In this document: positions 32,601 through 34,017 of the stretch, one piece after another
How positions within the stretch are numbered: the stretch's first letter is position 1
Layout of the letters: every line of letters begins with the position of its first letter
Assembly: GCA_903930345.1 (NCBI GenBank)
Contig: CAIYYI010000039.1
Span: 1-34,017 of the forward strand
Length of the DNA: 34,017 nucleotides
Source of the DNA: an uncultured Verrucomicrobiota bacterium
GTDB lineage: Bacteria > Verrucomicrobiota > Verrucomicrobiia > Limisphaerales > CAIYYI01
Reading direction: 5' to 3'
Position numbers and translations under genes: made by a program
Notes under the pieces: model-generated
What the model was told of the DNA's origin: nothing
The model's input: the letters and a program-made list of their open reading frames with translations, nothing else
Database searches by the model: none

Positions 32601-32793
32601 TGTGCAGTTCAAGGTACTGGTCCGCGACCAGTTGCGAGGCGGGATGGTACATGATCTCGCTGATCACAACCTCAGCGCGCGTGCTGGTGGCGGGGTAGAG
32701 GCAGCCGAGGAGAAGCCACGACAGCGCGATCATCCGTCCAACGCCCGAACTCCGTGACGCGGAAGGCCCAAAGGAAAGCAAAAGCGGGTTCAT
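26653..32793 (-). CDS. Giant exported lamin-tail-domain/CotH surface protein
   Basis: A 2046-residue protein with a signal sequence (MIALSWLLLGCLYPATSTRA). Domains in order: lamin-tail domain 1 (from ~42, VVISEIMYHPASQ); a CotH kinase-like domain (~340-690; GLKNRGHGTRNRKPNNFRVN and the canonical YYDLDSIVG near 626); lamin-tail domains near 825 (VRLNEVLARN) and 972 (LKLNEWLAAP); a jelly-roll galactose-binding-like domain (~1115-1285, YYFRAHFQVPAAA and DDGAVFYLNGREIG); and four more lamin-tail domains near 1292, 1442, 1579 and 1738. A Ca2+-binding-type segment (DTDGDGLPDDWE ... DADGDGLSNAREF, ~1918-1950) precedes a short beta C-terminus. Such proteins are common in Verrucomicrobia and Planctomycetes; their role is unknown, possibly adhesion or matrix modification. 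ATG 32793 or ATG 32733 may be the true start. Confidence 0.88.
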   Translation of the reverse strand: MNPLLLSFGPSASRSSGVGRMIALSWLLLGCLYPATSTRAEVVISEIMYHPASQLVADQYLELHNTGAEPAALAGWRFTGGVAYDFPSNAVIAAGGYLVVAADVAAFAARYPGVTNVVGNWTGTLGFSRNDLDLDDATWRRADTVSYADEGDWAVRMRGYPSPLPTSVYRGWTWFKEADGLGKSLELINPALPNQHGQNWAPSLTAGGTPGGPNSVAATNVAPLILEVNHRPLAPRSADPVSISARLLDETATGLAATLYYRLDGVSPPPFTSAAMLDDGAHGDGAAGDGIYGAVIPAQPAGSILEFYVAAADAGGRTRAWPAPAIETNGVSLGQVCNALYQVDDTVYTNAQPVYRLILKAAEWTELAAIQNGTYAGWPSAPGTSQSDAQMSGTFLSLDAAGADCRYRVGLKNRGHGTRNRKPNNFRVNFCSDQPWHGVGALNLNGQYSHAQIFGAALLQSAGVAGADSQAVRVRVNGADLTTVNPDRTYGCYAANEVVNGDWVERHFPDDPRANLYRVLRDITPYELDYRGESPLNYTNTYFKRSNAAENDWSDLIAMLRVLGLSGTEPFTPDNVQRVADVDQWLRHLAVMAIVGNAETGLNGGYNDDYILYCGVNDPRFRLIYYDLDSIVGITSQAANSSLFGCTNNRGSGRVMERLLNVPEFRQAYLLTLQDLVNTTFAAPQYNALLDRQLGGYVPASVITTMKTWMGTRRDYVNTVVAANLGAVTNLPVATLTGEPRGRTPRTAATLTVGGTGVTHYRCQLDGGAWGLETAVGQPITLSGLAPGPHRVAVLGREAGGLWQAETRPTLSTGWTVDPQWPGVRLNEVLARNVAATNWHGKYPDLVELYNEGSTPVDLAGLRLSDDPLDPDKFVFPAGTTLGAGEYLVLVAGAPDGTPGLHLGLALNQEGDGLYLFDRAADGGALLDQVAFGLQLADYSVGRVGSGGAFTLTAPTPGAANRAQPLGQPTALKLNEWLAAPASPYPADFVELFNPEPLPVALGGLHLTDTLIGAPARHPIAPLSFIAAGGYTVFQADGQPGQGASHLGFQLAAEGGQIGLYSAGLALLDSVIYSVQSGNISEGRCPNGAWNFRAFELPTPGLPNACPVTPPTPEVVTLITASNLWHFQTNAVADDAWRTEGFDDSAWPTGEGLLFEPPSRTYTLPYPWLTLLPAATRVTYYFRAHFQVPAAASYTALEFRHVVDDGAVFYLNGREIGRHNLPTGAITADILATSVNDALEVGPVSVALTNLHPGDNVLAVELHQNSATSADLCFGLILQGLVITNTAAQAGVLINEILANNTSLAEPDGRTPDWVELFNPSATTVDLAGLSLSDSPVDPRRWVFPDGTLLPGGARRRIFFDAGQPASATNTGFGLKATGDSVYLFNRPGEEPQIRDAVFFGLQTPDYSVARVPDGSNTWGLAFASPAGPNQAAPLGPVSGLRVNEWMAAPADGDDWLEIFNPGSLPVALGGLWLTDNLNDRQRHRVPALSFLGVGSNAWQRFTATGQPTAQANEVSFAFKSAGEAVGLSTADGGLIDGVAFGPQTPGVSEGRLPDGGGTVVMFPGTDSPGDMNWLPYGGVRISEVLTHTDPPLEDAIELQNVAPVPLDLGGWWLSDAKNSPRKYRLEPDTVLGPGGFRVFYENQFNRMESAEIPFALSSAKGDEVWLSATDTNGALTGYRVRVRFGPAANGVSFGAHATSQGLHFVPQVRRTFGVDVPPTVESFRTGTGLTNAGPLIGPVVLSEIMYHPPDVGTNDNPTNEFIEVFNLGRTPQPLFDTNHPAHVWRLRGAVDFDFATNQWLPPGGTLVVVGFDPVGDGAARARFEAAHGTNLPLAGPWLGKLDNRTEEVRLLRPDAPEPDGEVPYLLVESVTYADALPWPASADGLGLSLHRFPLAAYADDPAHWQALAPTPGLTPLSDTDGDGLPDDWELAHGLDPRSADDAAGDADGDGLSNAREFLAGTDPQAATSTLAGSVLRADPGWLSFEFAAVAGRSYSVLYTTNLWGGPWRKLVDVPPRTNPGRQTVLEPILAGERYYRVVTPMLPAE

Positions 32794-32900
32794 TGGTTAT
32801 GGGGTGGACACTGGCATTCCGGGTGCGAAAAGCGAGCTTTTTATCCGGCGGTCCGATCCCCCATCAGAACGGGTTTTCCGCTGCCGTCAACGGCTTTGGG

Positions 32901-32929
32901 TTGCGGAACTCCACTTGCTCCGTTACAAC
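32901..32929 (+). promoter_or_regulatory. Candidate promoter of the GH95 gene, possibly leaderless
   Basis: TTGCGG (32901-32906), a 17-bp spacer and TACAAC (32924-32929). The expected start (about 32936) coincides with ATG 32936, and no Shine-Dalgarno is visible. It is a moderate match to sigma-70 consensus, so this is tentative. Confidence 0.35.
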
Positions 32930-32935
32930 ATCGGC

Positions 32936-34017
32936 ATGCAACGCGCCTTTTGTTTTTGCCTCGCCCTGCTTCAGGTTTTCGTCCTGCTGCCGCTGGTGGC
33001 GGCGGACCCCGCCCCCCGGCTCTGGTACCGGCAGCCCGCCGCCAAATGGCTGGAGGCGCTGCCCGTGGGCAACGGCCGCCTGGGGGCGATGGTCCATGGC
33101 GGGGTGCCCACGGAGACCATCCAGTTCAATGAGAACACCCTCTGGTCCGGCGGTCCCAAGGAGTGGGACAACCCGCAGGCGCTGGCGGTCCTGCCGGAGA
33201 TGCGCCAGCTCGTGGCGGCCGGGGAATATGCCAAGGCCCACCAGTTGGCGAAGAAAATGATGGGGCCGTACAACCAGTCGTACATGCCCATGGGCAGTCT
33301 GCGGCTCCAGTTCAGCCACGGCGGCAACGCCACGGAATATGAACGGGAGCTGAACCTGGACACCGCCGTGGCCGCCACCCGCTACCGGATCAACGGGGCC
33401 ACGTTCACCCGGGAGACTTTTGCCTCGCGGGCGGATGATGTCCTGGTGGTGCGGCTGACCGCCACGGGGGGCGGCCGGTTGAACTTCCGGGCCAGCCTGG
33501 AGAGCATCCTGCGCAGCCACACGGAACAGCGGGGCAATGTGCTGGTGCTAAGCGGCCGGGCCCCGGCCAACGTGGATCCCAATTACTACCAGCGCCCCAC
33601 CCCGGTGATCTACGCCGATGACCAGGGGGAGGGCATGCGTTTTGAATGCCACCTGCGCGCCCTGGCCGAAGGCGGCCGGGTCACGCTCACCACTAACACG
33701 CTGGAGGTGGTCAATGCGCGGGCGGTGACGCTGCTGCTGGGGGCCGCCACCAGTTTCAACGGCTTCGATAAATCGCCCGGCCGCGCGGGGGTGGATCCCG
33801 CGCCACTGGCTGCTCGGGCGTTGGCCGCCGCTGCGCGCCAGCCCTACGTGCAACTGCGCCGGGACCATGTGCGGCAGCACCAGGAACTGTTCGAACGCGT
33901 GCGTCTGGAGTTGGGTCCGGCCCCCGCCGGGGCGCCGGAGCTGCCCACCTTGGAACGGCTCACCAAGTTCGGCGGGGCGGATCCCGGCCTGGTGGCGCTG
34001 CACTTCCAGTACGGGCG
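32936..34017 (+). CDS. GH95-family alpha-L-fucosidase, N-terminal part (cut by window edge)
   Basis: 360 codons are present from ATG 32936, starting with a signal peptide (LALLQVFVLLPLVAA). The mature region opens LWYRQPAAKWLEALPVGNGR then LGAMVHGGVPTETIQFNENT and LWSGGP, the N-terminal beta-domain signature of glycoside hydrolase family 95 (1,2-alpha-L-fucosidase or related galactosidase, inverting). Next comes the helical linker QLVAAGEYAKAHQLAKK and MGSLRLQFSH. The (alpha/alpha)6 catalytic barrel with its general acid lies beyond the window. It would act outside the cytoplasm, releasing fucose or galactose residues from polysaccharides. It is divergent from the giant lamin-tail/CotH gene, with 142 bp between the two start codons. 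Confidence 0.9.
   Translation, partial: MQRAFCFCLALLQVFVLLPLVAADPAPRLWYRQPAAKWLEALPVGNGRLGAMVHGGVPTETIQFNENTLWSGGPKEWDNPQALAVLPEMRQLVAAGEYAKAHQLAKKMMGPYNQSYMPMGSLRLQFSHGGNATEYERELNLDTAVAATRYRINGATFTRETFASRADDVLVVRLTATGGGRLNFRASLESILRSHTEQRGNVLVLSGRAPANVDPNYYQRPTPVIYADDQGEGMRFECHLRALAEGGRVTLTTNTLEVVNARAVTLLLGAATSFNGFDKSPGRAGVDPAPLAARALAAAARQPYVQLRRDHVRQHQELFERVRLELGPAPAGAPELPTLERLTKFGGADPGLVALHFQYG

Noticed and set aside
27310-32757. Very long plus-strand open frames (880-890 codons) opposite the giant lamin-tail/CotH gene
   Set aside because: They lie exactly antisense to a clear multidomain gene, have Arg/His/Gly-rich low-order composition and no domain, as expected from high GC at third codon positions.
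1-34017. Stop-codon reassignment to explain TAG and TAA inside genes
   Set aside because: Both lesions use different stop codons in accessory genes, while intact genes end normally in TAA, TAG or TGA.

Overview
The window looks like a chromosomal segment of a GC-rich, Gram-negative-type bacterium of the Verrucomicrobia (PVC) group. This rests on several observations: GloVer tandem-repeat, lamin-tail/CotH and GH95 proteins together, C-termini typical of verrucomicrobial secreted proteins, outer-membrane barrel proteins ending in phenylalanine, an LptF/LptG-type lipopolysaccharide permease, and abundant short palindromic intergenic repeats. The taxon is inferred from protein style, not from a marker gene. 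No rRNA or tRNA gene was recognised.

Positions 1-17400 mix housekeeping and accessory DNA. A Kef-type cation/proton antiporter runs off the left edge. A repeat-rich stretch follows, holding a MazF/PemK-type toxin-antitoxin pair between two tandem dimers of a ~195-bp palindromic repeat. Next come a sodium:solute symporter, a first porin-like protein with promoter and terminator, about 1.3 kb of gene-free repeats, and an AAA+/DUF4143 ATPase broken by an amber codon. Then come a paralogous second porin and a GYF/cyclic-nucleotide-binding protein. An insertion sequence with 16-bp inverted repeats, a 5-bp target duplication and a frame-disrupted transposase is followed by an antitoxin remnant, a RelB-like antitoxin whose PemK-type toxin carries an ochre codon, and a VapC-type PIN toxin with its antitoxin. 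On the minus strand an LptF/LptG permease overlaps a double-GAF sensor histidine kinase by ATGA.

Positions 17400-34017 are denser and almost repeat-free, and encode mainly exported proteins: a 14-repeat GloVer protein, a Tat-exported prenyltransferase-like alpha/alpha-toroid protein with an unassigned C-terminal half, a TIM-barrel sugar isomerase/epimerase, a CotH-family protein, a sialidase-like beta-propeller protein, a ~2046-residue lamin-tail/CotH surface protein, and the start of a GH95 alpha-L-fucosidase. This suggests a cell that handles complex glycans at its surface, though only the GH95 assignment points to a definite substrate.

The most distinctive content is the repeat landscape. 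Repeat R1 occurs as same-orientation tandem dimers whose two arms can fold into a ~36-bp stem. Repeat R2 is short, occurs in both orientations, and was hit by the insertion sequence. Two adjacent 5 x 10-bp tandem arrays lie between R1 copies. The accessory genes sit between repeat copies and several carry single inactivating lesions, so this part of the chromosome appears to gain and lose small cassettes.
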